A DNA stretch of 64,000 bases. Origin: Vanilla planifolia (lineage: Eukaryota; Streptophyta; Magnoliopsida; Asparagales; Orchidaceae). A program made the translations under genes and the position numbers. Of the stretch, positions 1 to 14,300 are shown piece by piece (positions within the stretch are counted from its first letter, which is position 1; the number at the start of each line of letters is the position of its first letter). The DNA lies in contig JAIUJO010000084.1 of the NCBI GenBank assembly GCA_023846275.1, positions 1,535,487 through 1,599,486 of the forward strand, given 5' to 3'. Below the pieces are notes generated by a model that saw only the letters and a list, made by a program, of their open reading frames with translations, did not search any database and was not told where the DNA came from.

Positions 1-3000
1 TAAATAGAAATATGGAATGCTAAAAAATGATAAAACATAATATGAGATAAATTGCATTAGAGTGCATACTGAGTAAGAGAGAGAATGAGTAAGAAAGAAA
101 GATAGAAGTGATTATTATATGGAGATGGTTGGGGAAGAGATCGAAAAAGAAACAAAGAAGTAGAGATAGTGAGAAAGAGAGTGAATGAGTATGACAAAGC
201 AAGAAAGAGACAATTATAGACTATTAAAGAAGGAATAAGGAAGCATCAACTAAAAGGTTACAAGATGAACTGATAATGTGGAGATATGAAAAGAAGAGGT
301 GAGCTGAGATATAATTGGTTAAAACATCTTCACAAAGAGAAATGGAGAAGGAGAGAGTGCTGGAGAGAGTAAAATAAAGGAGGGACTAGTATGGAGAATA
401 TTATAAAGAAAAAAAGAGAGACAAAAATGATGGAACATTTAGGTTGGTAAAGTGTTTTATATAAATAAGATAACAATTTAGATAAATATACATAGAAGAT
501 AATGTGAGTGATGGGAAAGGTATAAGATATATAAGAGTTAATAGAAAGAGTGAAAGAGAAAACAAAGCAACATAGTTAAGAAGAAAAAATGTTTAAAGTA
601 GAATAGAATAAAGAATGAGGCTGGTCATAGATTAGAGAGGATTAGAGATGCAAGAAAGTAGAATAAAGAGAGTGAGCATGATAGAAGAGAAGTAATACTA
701 ATAAAATAGATGAAGAGAGATATAATGGGGAAGAGACATTTGTGTAAAATAGAGAAAGCAAGAGAGAGGTCGAGTGATTGTGAAAGAAAGAGATAGTTAG
801 GAAGAGATTTCTTTTGTGAAGAGGTCATTTAAAGATGGATACATTAAACAATTATAAAGGCATAAGAAAGAGAGGCATAGAGATGGATGAGCGATGAGAC
901 AATAAAATAGAGAAATATATGGAAGGGAGAGAAGATAAGGAGGTGGAGATGTGAGACGAAAAGTAGATAATGAGTGAAAAGAGCGAGATAGAATTGTGAA
1001 AAGAGAGAGTGATAGAGAAGAGAAATTGAAAGATAGTTGGATAACAAAAGAAAAATAACTAAAGAAGAACATCGAGAGAGATACAGAGAAAAAAATAGAG
1101 AGAAGAAAGACAAAAAGAGAAGAGAGAGCTAAAGGGTTGACAAAAGTTATTATAGAAATAAAAGAATGATGGATAAAGAGGATGAAAAGAGATTAAGAGC
1201 AAGAGATAGTAAGAATGGGATTGATGATATTAAAGAGAAGAGCGATGAGTGTAAAAATTAATAGAGAATATATAGAGTAATAGAATGAGATAGAATGAGT
1301 GAATCAAATGGAGGTTGACATGATATTGAAATAGGTAAGGTCAAAGAGTGTGTGAAGAGTTATCAAGAGAATGAAAGTAAAAGATAAAAAATTTGACCAA
1401 TAGAAAGAGACAAAAGGGATAAAGAGTAAATAAATACAGAGGGAGAAGCAAAGTGTAGAATATATAAAAAACGGTAGAGATATAGATTAATGAGACATCT
1501 TGACATAAAAAATTTAATGAATAAAGAAGTATAAGTAGAGAAATAGAAAGAAAATGATGAACAAGGTAAAGAGAGAAAAGTGCAAAAAAGAAGAGTGATA
1601 ATAAATAGAGAAGTTAAAGACTATGACAAAGAATACAATAAAGACAGACTAAATACATTGTGACAAAAAAGAAATGGTGCAAAATTGAGGGTGGGATAAA
1701 GAGGTATTATGTTAAAGGAACCTCGAGAGACAAAGGGTGTCTAAAAACGAGAGAGAGAGATAGAGAATAAAGAGAGGTAGAAAAAAAGAGAAACAATGTG
1801 ATTGAAGATAAAATGAAAAGAGATAAAAGCAATGGGTGAGAAAAAATATTTATAAATGCTTATACAAGTGAGAGAGATATAAGGTATAGTAAAGGATGTC
1901 AGAGAAGAGAGACAAGAAATATAACGAGATAAACAAAAAATGGAAAAATGTGGATTAAGAGGCAAATGGAGAAAGATAAAAAAATAAAAAATAGAAAAGG
2001 ATGAGAAATCATAGAGGAACAATGATAGAGAAGAGAAAAAATGGAAGAAGTGTGAACAATGAAGAGAGTTTAATGAAATAATTCAAAAGGAAAAATGGAA
2101 AACTTTAGTGACTAAGCAATGAGAAAGGAAGAGAGAAATATAATAAGAAAGACTGGGAAGAAGGAAAGAGAGGCTAGAAGAGATAGAAAGAGGAGAGAGA
2201 AACAGATAGAGAAGAGGTAGAAAAAAAAGAAAAGAAGTAGATTAAGAGGCTAAGACTAAGAATGATAGAGATAAATTCTTAGAAGGAAAAGAGAAAGAAC
2301 TAGAGATATAGATGATGGATGTGGAGACAAGGGATAATACAAGTGAAACAATAGAAGTGAGATTTATAGAGACAAAGGAGGAGAGATACACAACAATGAC
2401 TGAAGAGTAAGAAGTGAAAAGAGAGAATGAAAAAGTGAGAGGGCAAGAGACAAAAAGTGAAGGGCATGAATTCGGGAGTTAAGATAGAGGAAAGAAGGGG
2501 GTGAGAGAAGTGAGAGAAGAGAAATACAAAGAGTTGAAGTGAGAGATCACATAGGTTATAGAGAGAGGAGAAAGAGAAAGAGCATATTTCATTGACATAG
2601 TGGAAGTCATAAATAATGGGAAAGAAGGAGAAAGATTCCAAAACATAGAGAAGGTGGAGAGAGAAAGAGTAAGTTGTAAAAAGGGAGAAGAGGAAGAAGG
2701 ATGGCAAAGAGAAGAATGATACAGTGAGGAGGTTGTGAGGGATAATGAAGGAATTAGAGGAAGATAAAGAAGATTCAGAAGAGAAAGACACATCTATAAT
2801 TCATTGATGAGAGAGACAAGAAGGGTAGGTTTAAAGCAAGAAGTGTGAGTGAGAGCAAAGGCGAGCCAGACTAGAGAGAGTATTTGAGCAAGTCGAGGGA
2901 TAGTCTGACAGTGATGAAGTGATCAATAAAATGAGAAAATAAAGTTAATCTGATAGAGATGGAAAAAATAGTGATAATGACAAAGATAAAGAAGTACAAG

Positions 3001-3725
3001 AATCCATAAGACAGAAAGAAAAGTGCAAAAAATTTAGAAGGTGATAAGAGAGATGTGTAAGAAAATTATGCAAAAAAATAGAGATAAAAAAGATATTAAA
3101 TAAGAGAGAAAAAAGATTGATAGGTGAAAGAAGTATAGGGACATAGTACAAAGTTACATTGAAAAGATAAAACAAAAAAAGGAGCTATAGATTGTGACAA
3201 TGAGATAAAAAAGAGATATATTAAAGGAGAAAAAAATTACATAGTGGAGAAGAAGGTGATACATAACAAAGACAAACTGAGTAAATGATTTGTAGCTCAA
3301 AAGCAAATATAAAGAGAAGTCTAGGTGAGAGAGACTGATGAGTCATAGAGTAAATAAACACATTGATAGAGATTGATATTTTGGGAGAAAAAGAGAAGAA
3401 AGATAAATAAGGAGTCAAGCATTATGATTGAGGGAGACAAAAAGGAAGAGAGCAATGCAAAGAAATAATTTTAAAAAGAGACACACTAATTAAATGATAA
3501 AAAAGACCAAAAGGGAGAGATTGATGTAGTAAAAAAAAGAACAACTTAAGAAGAAGAAGATCATGAAAGAAAGTGAGACAATTTTGAAAAAAGAAGATAT
3601 AGGCTACAATAAAGAATGTGAAGGTGAGAGGTGCAAATATTTTGTGAGAGAAACAATTATGGATAGAGGGGCATAGACAGAGAGAAAGAGAGAATAATTT
3701 TAGAGAGAAATAGAGGAGGAACATG
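1..3725. repeat. 3.7-kb purine-rich (GA/A) low-complexity tract
   Basis: The plus strand is made almost entirely of A and G, with scattered T and very little C. Short words such as gagaga, aaagag, gatagag and agaagag recur without a fixed period. The composition changes abruptly near 3725, where ordinary AT-rich DNA begins. On the minus strand the pyrimidine run gives several open frames of 60-163 codons that read as Ser/Leu/Phe/Ile-rich strings. They have no domain, no consistent start context and overlap one another, so I treat them as composition artefacts. A degenerate GA microsatellite expansion is the simplest origin. The tract is open at the left end of the window, so its full length is unknown. 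Confidence 0.85.
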
Positions 3726-4099
3726 AAAAATTATTATTAATCTTATAAGTAAATATTATTTTGAGAAGAAAATATAAAAAATAGTGTCGTTAATAATAAT
3801 TTTTAAAATTTCTTTCAAATTATTAATTTATTTTTTAACAAATAAATTTTTTAAATAAGAATAACTATTAGATCAACTTTACTTAATAAAGGTAGAAAAT
3901 GTTAATTATAATTATAATCCTCTAGAATAATTCTTATTAATCCTAATTTTGTCAATATTAGTCCTAATTAATAAAAATAATTATAATTAAATATCCTTAC
4001 TATTTTAAAGGTATGTAATTAAATTACCATTCTTTCTTAAATAATAAAGTGATATTTGTTAGCATTACTAATTTTCAAATTTAATAATTTTTTGGTTCT
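3726..4099. other. AT-rich transition, no gene seen
   Basis: The purine bias stops and the sequence becomes a mix of A and T runs with short repeated words such as taattataatt and tcctaatt. I see no coding frame, RNA gene or clear satellite word here. The first recognisable satellite monomer starts at about 4100. Confidence 0.5.
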
Positions 4100-7000
4100 T
4101 AAGAAATTTCCTACTTATATAATAATCTAACTCGTAATTATCATAGTTCTTCTTCAAACTTTTTGCTTTGATTTAGCTCTACTATTATGAAACCCTCATT
4201 CTCTGTCATTGTGAACTTTACATGTTTGTTATTTAGTCGTATTACATATATTCAATACATCTATTTTTAACTTTGACATATATCTACTTAAAATTAAAAG
4301 AATAGTTTTTAATAATATATTTTTATTAAATTTAGCAACTTATAGTTATTCTCGTTGATGTTTAATTGAGTCAAAATAAATATTATTTGAGTCATCTTGA
4401 CGAGCTCTGTCTAATTACATCTTCATATTTCTATTTTTAAATATTTTATTTTCAATACTTTTGTCACACTTTATCGGACATATTGATTTATACCTTAATA
4501 GAAAATCAAAGCAATCATAATCAACCATCTTAGAATCTAGGAATAAAAATTTTCATATTTCTTAAAATTTTAAACTTTGTATTAGTTATACTACTGCAAA
4601 AATTATAATCTTTTCTCGTGTGAAATTTATATTACTTTTATTTAGTTATGTTTTATTACATCAATTTAGTTTTAAAATGTATTCACCTAAAATGTAAATA
4701 ATCAATTTTATCGTTTGTTGTCCTTATTATCTTTGAATACAACTTTCTTAAAAAACTTACATCATTTCTTTTAATTCTTTATTTAATTTGGTTATATTAT
4801 TATTAACTTCTCTTTAATTTAGTTCTTTTTATGAATAATATTTTTTTTTAATATTAAAATAATATTTTTTGTTAGTTAACTTTCATAATTCATATTAATT
4901 CCAAACAAGGTCTTATCAAGATGAAAGTAATATTGTTGAACCAAGGTCGATGAGCTCTTTCTTATGAAAGATTTTTTTCATTATTTCACTTATTTTATAA
5001 TATTTTGAGGCACTTTATAAGGCATTTAATTTTGTGAGATGTGGCTTTCTTATCTAGTTTCTTTCATTTCTTTGAATGTTTTGTTTTAATTCATGATATA
5101 TTTCTATGAAACTATGCTTCTCCTCTTGTTTGGCACTTACTTCACTCTGATTTGGTTATACTACATTACAAAAACTTAGCTCGTTTTTAAGTTTATTATA
5201 TATTCACTAAATTAAAAAAAAAATAATTTTTTTACTATTTATGTACATTTAGTTTGTTATTTAAAAGTAATTCAAAATATAGTTCAATCAAGATGAAATA
5301 AAGTTTATTGGACACCTCTTGATGTTCTTTATCCAGTTAAATTCTCATTTTTATGGTCGTCATTATCTTATTTTATATGGTTTTTCACTCTCTATGAGAC
5401 ATTTGGATTTAAAACTTATTTGATGAATAAGGTTGTTATAACTTTTCTAATTAATATCATTCAATACAATGCTCCCAAGTAATGTATCTCAGTTTCTCTA
5501 ATTTTTAACTATCATTTGGTTATATTACTATTAAATTTAAATCTTCTATCATATTTCCATCACATCACATATCTTCACATACATTACTTTGCTTCAATTT
5601 AACTCATTTTAGGAAAAAATATTTTCTTAATATTAAAAGAATAATTTATTACTATTTATTCTCATTTAATTTTTTTAGTTCAAAGTAATTATAAATATTG
5701 TCTAATGAAGATGAAAACATATTTGTTGGGCTCACCATGATGAACTTTTTCCTATTAAGTATTGAGTTTTGCACTTTTTTAAATACTTTATTTCCTAGGG
5801 TCTTAAGATGCTTTAGAAGATACTATGATTCATACTTGATTTTTTGCTTGAGATTGTTACATCTAATATTCTTAATATCTTAGAATGCAACTTTCTCGAT
5901 ATTGTTACAAAACTATATTCTACTCTAATGTATCTTTTACATAACCTATATTTTTTATATTGCATTTCGATGAATAAAACATCATTGGAATCATTTTTAA
6001 GTCCATTATCCAATTCGATTCTCTTTTTTATTTTTTTACATTTTACATTTTCTTGTTTTTATGACAGTATTGAGACATTTTGATTCATACAAATCTTGAT
6101 GATAAAAGTTGTTTCACTTGATCCCCATAATATTTTTGTGTTGAATTTTGCAATGACATTAATCTCATTTTCTTAATTTGATTACTAGTATTTTTTTATA
6201 TCATTATGTAACACCAGGTCTTCTCTCATGTGGCATTCACATGTCAATCATCTAGTTATGCTGCAATAATTTAATTCAACTTAATTTAGTTGTAATATCC
6301 ATTTATTTGATTTCATAGTAATAATTTGTTTCATTTTTTATTTTCGTAATTCGTAGTGGTTATAACCTGGTCTTATTTACATGGAACAAATATTGTTGGT
6401 CTTGCCTCAATGTGTTTTATCTGACTAAGTATTTATATCTTTATAGCATTTAAATATGTTTTTTATTAACATTTATCATTCTGTACGAGATATTTTTTTG
6501 TCGTATTGAGTTAATTATCAAGGATGCTACACCTCATCTACTTAATAAATTGGGAAAAAAACTTTCCTTCATAATCTGTCTCATTCACTCAAACTTTTAG
6601 CCTTTTTTCGAATATATTTCATTAAATATGTAATTCCCTTCTTATGTGACCTTTGCATTGGTTTGAGTTTTTATATTATATTACTTCAATTGATCTCATT
6701 TTATGTTTAATATGTTTTTAAAAAATATTAGTATTATTATTATTACTAATTTTGTTCATGTACCTAATTTGATCATTGAAGGTATTACACTTTACTACTT
6801 TAGTTCCATGGAACATAGCTTTCTATAACAATTTATCTCATTTCCTTAAATTTCTTACTTTGATTTGTTTATATTATCATCAAACTAAAATTCTACACAC
6901 TTCTGACTTTTATACTACTTTCGTTTGAATATACTATCATACTTCCAATAATCTCAATTGAAATGTAACATATATTTTGATAGTGTTTCAATAAAAGTAT

Positions 7001-10000
7001 ATTTTTTAGGTAATTTTTTTAATAATTATAAATAAATAAAAATAATGTCAGATCAAGATAAAAAAATGTCCTTTGACTCAATTAGATGAGCTACATTCTA
7101 CTAAAAGTTCATTCTTATAATATTATTTTTTCTAATTATTTGGCACATTTCATGACATATTTTAATTCAAACTTGAATTGATTATCAAGAATGTTATAAT
7201 CAATATGCTTTGTATCATGGAGTCTACCTTTCCCACACAATTTATCCTATTTCCATAAATTTATTTCTTTAATTTGGATTTTTTTATAAAACTCTAATTC
7301 TATGCTTTCTGATCAAATGAATGAATTTGAATTTTCTCGATGAGCTCTACCTAACAAAATATTTTTTTTATATTTAAAATTATTTTTTTAGGGTTTTGAT
7401 AACTTTACAAGGCAATTTGCTTTGTATCTAATTTAATGATAGAGGACATTAAACTTAATTTTGTTATATTTTCATGAAACTTAAAGTTTGCTATCGTGTG
7501 ACCCTTGCATCTTTTTTGTTTGTTGCTTTTCATTGGAGCAATTTATCATGCATATGCTTTTTTAACTTTGTAATTTGTAGTAATTCCAAATATTATTCAA
7601 TTATGACAAAAGAAATATCATTTTCATGGTACCTCACATAACAATTGACTACCTTATACATGATCTTTTTTGTTCCACATAATGTAACTTTCTCATACAA
7701 TGTTTCTCCTCAAACGTAACTATTAACTTACCTTAATTTTAATATTTTTAATTGCTTTACATTTTTGTTATCTAGGATTCATTACATTTTAATTTTAAAA
7801 TTAAAATAAATAATAATTATTATTAATGCTTATTTTGTTTGGTAGTTCATGGTAATTCTGAATTAGTTCTGATCTTGATTTACATTTGATTTGATGATCA
7901 AGAATGTTACACATGATCTCCTTAGTATCTCAAAATGTAACTTTAGCTTACTATTTATCTCATTGCCTTAAAATTTTTTTATTTAATGTTGTTATATCAT
8001 TATGAAACTATAATTGACATATGATATAACCATTATATCTATTTGATTTGATTATTTTATATAACCTTAATTTATCTCGTCTAAGTATTATTTTATATTT
8101 ATTAAATATAAAAAGAATAATTAATAGATATTTATAGTTATTTAATTTTTTAATTTTATTGTATTTCTAGACTTGGTTCTATATAGACAAAACAAGCAAC
8201 AATGGACTCAGCTTGACAAGCTACAACCAATTGTTTATTCATTTTCATAGTTTTAAATATTTTATTTCGTATGATTTTGACACACTTGCAAGGATTTTTC
8301 AATCATGCTAGCTTTGATAATCAATATTCTCATACTTAATCTCTACAAAATCTTATAATGTAATATTCTTATACAATCTATGTAAATTCTTCAAAATTTT
8401 TTGTCTAGTTTGGTCAATTATTATGTACCTAAATTCCATTATCTATCATTCCTTAAATGTCATTTATTTGATTGATTACTTCGTTTCAAATTAACTAGAT
8501 TAAGCCTTAAAAATAATAATGTATTATTATTTATTCTTATTTGCTTTAGTAATTCATAGTATTACAAAACAAGGTCTGACTGAAACGAAAGAAATGTTGT
8601 GGGACTCATATTAGAAAGAATTATAGAATTAAATACTCCTTTCTTATTTTTTAAATATTATATTATCTAAATCTTTGCCAAACTGTACAAGTTATTTTAA
8701 TACGTACATTAATTGATAATCGATCATGTAGCTTTTAATTTTTTTTGTATTATCAAAAGAAATTTTACAAAAATAATTTATCTCTTTTTTTCTAAATTTT
8801 TGCTTTGATTTTGTCAAATTATCAATTTAACACCTTCCATCTTTTATATTATCAACATAAGAGTACAATAATAATTTTTTATTATTTATGTTTATTTACT
8901 TTGGAAAGTTATAGTAGTCACAAATGTCGTCTTATGCATGTGATACAAATGTCATTGAACTTATATTGACAAGCCCTACCAAGTAAGCAAAGGTTTTTAA
9001 ATTTTTAAATATTTTTATTTTCTAATGTTTTGGAACGTTTTGTGAAACATTATATTTCTTACAGTATTTGAAGACCAAGAATTTCACACTCTATCTCTTT
9101 AGTGAATTTGGAGCAACTTTCTCATTACAATTATCTTATTTCTTCAGATTTTATTATTTAATTTCATTACTTTACTATACAATTATAATTCTCCTCATAT
9201 GTAGTATTTACATATCCTTGATGTCTAATATAGTACAATCCTTTAATTTATCTTATGTTTTAAATATATATTTAACTAATATCATTACTATTATTATTTA
9301 TTCTTAATTATTTTGGTAAAACTAATAATTCCAAACCTTTTATTAATATGATTGAGAAACAAAACACAACATTAGACATCTAAATTATCTATAACCTTGT
9401 AAATGTATAATTTTATATTATTAATTATTTTATTTTCTAGGTTTTATTCACACATTAGAAAATATATTGAATCATAGTAGATCTGATGATCAAGGATGTC
9501 ATAGTTACTCTATTTTGTGTCTTTGAAAGAAAATTTCCCACTGAATTTTACTCATTTCTTCAAATTTTTTTTCTTTTAATTTTTTATGTTGCCTTAGATT
9601 TCTAAATCTCCTTACATGTGACATTCATACTACTTGGATTTGGTTGAATTTCATTACTTTTGTTTAACTCCTTTGAGCTTTAATATGTATTGACTTTAAT
9701 AATAAAATTAGTATTTGTTATTATTAATGCCTATTTTCTTTGGTAATTCGTAGCAATTTCAAATGTGGTCTCATTCAGAAAACAATAACACTAAACTAGG
9801 CTTGGTGAGCTATATAATATTAAATATTAATTTTTATAGTTTTTCGAATATTTTATTTCTTAGGATTTTGTTTGTTTATGAGATATTTCTATTTGTATGG
9901 TATTTGATGATAAAAAACTTTTACAAAGGATCACCTTAGTATCTTGGAATTCAACATTCCCATGTTACTTATCTCATTTCCTAAATGTCATTTTATTTTG

Positions 10001-10780
10001 TTATACTACTACAAAACCCCTAATTCACCTCCCAGTTGATGTTTACATCACTTTCATTTTGTTAAATTAAATTTTTTTCATTTTATGTCTCTTTAATTTT
10101 AATTTATATTAATAAATATTGAAATAATAATTTATTACAAATTATTTTAGTTTGTTTGGCAATTCACAATCTATTCAAATAAGGTATCATTGATATTAAA
10201 TAAAAATTGCTCTACTTGTATTAATCAGCTTTGCTTAATTAATATTTTTTTATTTCAAATATTTCTCTCAAGACTTTTGTACTACTTTATAAGGCATTTC
10301 TATTTATAAATGATTTTCTTTAAAATGCCCTAAGATTAGATCTCAATAGTATCTTATAGTGTAGCTTTACAATATAATTTATTTAATTTCATAAATTCTC
10401 TCACTTTGATTTGGTTTGATTATAATCAAACTCAATATCTCAACTTGTGCAAAATTTACATCACTTTCTTTTACTTAAATTACATTTCTTCAATTTATTT
10501 TTAGTCAAATTTAATATATATCCACTTAACATTAAAGCATTCATTTACTAATTTTTTGTTTTTTTTTTCTCATTGGTAATTTGTAGAATTTTTAAGTGTT
10601 ATTTGATGGAGACAAAATTGATGATGTTTAACTAACCTCAACTTGCTGTATATAATTAAATATTAATTATATTTTTTTAATTTTATTATTTTGTATGGTT
10701 GGGTCACATTTTTATTAGATAGTTTTACTTGTATATTATTTGATGACCAATGTCTATCATTGCTAGCATCTTATTGGTCT
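4100..10780 (+). repeat. Satellite array block 1, about 410-420-bp monomer, forward
   Basis: Diverged tandem copies of one monomer. Recurring words in order are: gatgatcaaggatgttacac, gatctccttagtatcttgga, ttatctcatttcttcaaatt, tttgatttggttatatta, ctcatgtgacctttacatc, a second tttgatttggttatatta, a block of taatattaaaataat, aattcatagtaattccaaat, gagatgaaacaaatgtcatt, ctcatctcgatgagctctat, and gttttgacatgctttatgag. Orientation is arbitrary; I call this order forward. Copies differ by many substitutions and indels, and some are shortened, so the array is old. The forward strand is T-rich. Short open frames such as 5698-5883 and 9068-9307 are chance frames in the monomer. I do not recognise the family. 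Confidence 0.85.
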
Positions 10781-11310
10781 GAGGAGATTTTAAGCTTATA
10801 AGCTTCACTTATACTATGATTGGTCACCCTAAATAGGTTTCACCTTAGTGTAAATGGTACACAATGATTTCATGAGAATCTCTAAGTAAAATGGCAAGCT
10901 AAAACTTGAAAGCGTTTAAAAAAAATCCTAAATGAAAACGTAGATATTTATTTCATTGAAGTGCTATACACCAATAACAAAAACCCTTACATAAAAATAT
11001 AAACATTTGAGCTTTCATAGGAGATAGGACAACTATTAGACAATTAAACATATCAATCATATTATTATTAATAACTGTTTACAAAATAGATAAATTATTA
11101 AAACCAAACATTAAATGAAGATATAGTGAAAGTAATGATTACCTTTCCAAAATTTCTCTCGAATAAAAAAAAAATTAAAGAAACTAGAGTAAATTTGTGA
11201 ATTGGCAAGCATGTCTGACTTAATAAATAATAGGTAAAGAAAAAAATGCTGCAAAATATAATGGTCTAAATAAATTGCTAATATTACAACAACCCAAGCA
11301 TATATTCAAA
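10780..11310. other. About 0.53-kb unrelated insert inside the satellite
   Basis: The satellite words stop after about 10,780 and resume near 11,310 with the segment that follows the GAGCTC box. Between them the sequence is less T-rich, has more varied words (for example aagcttataagcttcac and gattggtcaccctaaatagg) and matches no part of the monomer. I see no open frame, terminal inverted repeat or poly(A) tail that would name it. It may be a short non-autonomous transposon or a fragment of filler DNA. The edges are uncertain by a few tens of bases. Confidence 0.55.
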
Positions 11311-14300
11311 GCTGGGCAAGCTATTTTGAATTATTCTATATTTTAAGAATTTAGCAGACTTTGGTAGACATTTTGATTTAAACCTAATTTGATGTTTATG
11401 ATTAATACATCTGATCTTTTTAGTATCCTTGAATGTAATATCTCCATGTAGTTTTTCTTGTTTTTTGATATTTTTCTTTAATTTGGCTATATTAATATGT
11501 AACCCTAAATCTTAACAAGTGCGACCTTTAAATCATTGACATAAATTGAATGTCATTATAGTCATCTTAATGTGATCAACAAAATTAATTTTTTATTTTC
11601 AAATATTTAATAATTTTATTTTCTATGGTTTTGGAATGCTTTACTAGTATTTTCAATTTATACCTAATTTGGCTTTCAAGGATCTTACCTTTGACCACCT
11701 TTTTTACTTTAACTTGTAGTTTTGTAGTACAATTTATATCTTTTTTTTCAAATTGCATCACAATTTGAAATGAAGTTTATTTAAACTCTAACTCTCCTCT
11801 TTTGTGAACTTCACATCTCTTTTATTTTGTTGTGTTATTATTCTTCAATTTCCTCAATTTCAAGTTTAATATATATATATATATATTTACTTAGTATTAA
11901 AATTATGCTTTTTTATTTTTCATATATATTTACAAGTGTAATTCGTAGTAATTCTAAATAAGCTCCAATGGAGGAAACAAACTTCAATGGATTGACTCGG
12001 AGAGCTCTACCTAATTAAATTTAATTTTTACATCTTAATTACATTATTTTCTTTTGTTTTGGCATCTTTTATGAGGCATTTTAATATTGAATCTAATAAT
12101 CAAGTTTACACACTATCTATTTAGTACCTGGGAATATAATTTTCCCACATTAGTCAACTTATCTCTTTAGATTATTTTCCTTTGGTTTTGTTATATTACT
12201 TTATAATTCTAAAACTTTTCTCACTTTTTACATCACTTTTATTTAGCTAAATTATAAATCTTCAATTTACCTTAATTTAACTTTTATAAATATCATTTTA
12301 ATATTAAAAATCATATTTTATTACTATTTATGTTTATTTAAGTTGATAATTCATAGTTATTGCAAATAAAGTTTGATATAGAAGAAGCAAATGTCATTAG
12401 ACTGTTGTCAATGGGCACTAAGAACTAAAAAATTATTTTCACCATATTTTTAATTATTTTATTTTTAATATTTTAGAACACTTTAAAGGACAAAATAATT
12501 CATTAATATATCTTATTTTTAAACATTTATTCTTTTATTTGGCAACATTATAATGTTATTCTAAATCTCCTCTTATGTGACCTTTAAATCATTTAGATTT
12601 GGCTGTGTCATATTTAGAAAATTTTTCTTAATTAAACATTAATATACATATATATATATATACTTTATAATAAAATAATAATTTCTTATTATTTACACTT
12701 ATTTTATTTATTAACTTATAATAATTCCAAATGTGGGTAGATCATGGCAAAAAAGATGTTATTAGAGTAGCCTTGATGAGCTATATTTAACTAAATATTC
12801 AATTTTATCTTGTTAACTATTTTGTTTATTGAGTTTTAATATTTTTGTGAGACATTTTTATTCATGCATTATTTTGCAATGATGGTGCTGCACTAGTACT
12901 CATTGTCTTGGAATGTAGCTTTGTCATATATTTTATTTCATTTCTTCAAATTATTTGCATTTGTTTGGTTTAATTTTTATGATTCCAGAATACTCCCATA
13001 TGAGACTTAAAACACTTTGATTTTATTATATCAAAATTCTTTAATGTATTCATTTCAACTTTAACCAATATTTAATTATTATTGAAATCATAATTTGTTA
13101 ATATTTAGGTTTAATTTCTATGTTAATCCACAGTAATTGAAAACAAGGTCCCATGGAGTCAAAAAAAATGTTATTGGACTAACCTTGATGAGCTCTTTCC
13201 AAATTTTTATTCAATTGATTGTCTAAGATGTTATATTCATTATCCTTAGAATTTTAGAACACCACTTTCTTATAATTAATCTCATTTCTTCAAATTTATT
13301 TCTTTGATTTTTGATATATTAGTGTATTATTCAAACACTTTACTCATTTGATCTTCATATCCCATTGATTTAGTCTTGTTATATAACTTGAACATATCGT
13401 ATTTCATCTTCAACATATATTTAATTAAAAATTATAATAATGAAATATTATTAATCATTTTTTTTGTTTTAGTATGCAGCTAAAGTTCTAAACTGTGTCT
13501 GATCAAGACAAAATAAAAATTGTTAGACACACGTCGACAACCTTTATCCAATTAACTATTCATCTTTATATTTTTAAATATTTTATTTTAAAGAGTTTTG
13601 TATGGTTTATGAGAATGTTTTATTTGAATATGATTTGATGAATGATGATATTAGAGTTTATAATCTTAGCATGTTGGAATACATTTTTGTCATATAACAT
13701 ATCTCAATTTTTAAAATGTTTTTAATCAAACTTGTTGGTGGTTATGAAACTCTGAAGCTTTTCTCATCAAGCCTATACATTGTTTTTGTTTATATTTATT
13801 ACTTTATTTTAATTTATGTTATTTCACCATTATTTTATATTTAATAAAAATTTTAAAAAATGATTTATTATTGTTTAAGCCTACTTTCACTCGAAATCTG
13901 CACCCAAACGAACTTTTTAGACTTGTCTCAATGACCTCTATCTCATTAATTTTTTTATTTTAAAATACTTAATCCTTTTGGGTTTTGACATTCTTTGTGT
14001 CATAAAGATTTGTACTTGATTTGATGATTAGGAATGTTACACTTGACATCCTCAATATCTTTGAATGCATCATTCTAGCACATTTTATATTATCTTATAA
14101 AATGTTTTGCTTCAATTTAGTTTTATTACTATGAAAATAGAATTCTCAAATCATGTTACCCATATAGCAGTTTGATTTTTGACATATTTTATCATTTTAG
14201 TTTCTCTTATTTCAACTTTGATATATATTTACTTAACACTAAAATAAAAATTTATTATGGTTTATTACTTTTTTGGATAATTTGATGTAATTCTGAATGA

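Noticed and set aside
20-3724. Minus-strand open frames of 60-163 codons across the purine tract
   Set aside because: They read as Ser/Leu/Phe/Ile strings because the minus strand is polypyrimidine, overlap in different frames, and show no domain or family pattern.
5698-9307. Small frames at 5698-5883, 5813-6013, 5844-6083 and 9068-9307
   Set aside because: Satellite DNA read by chance; the frames are not kept between neighbouring monomers.
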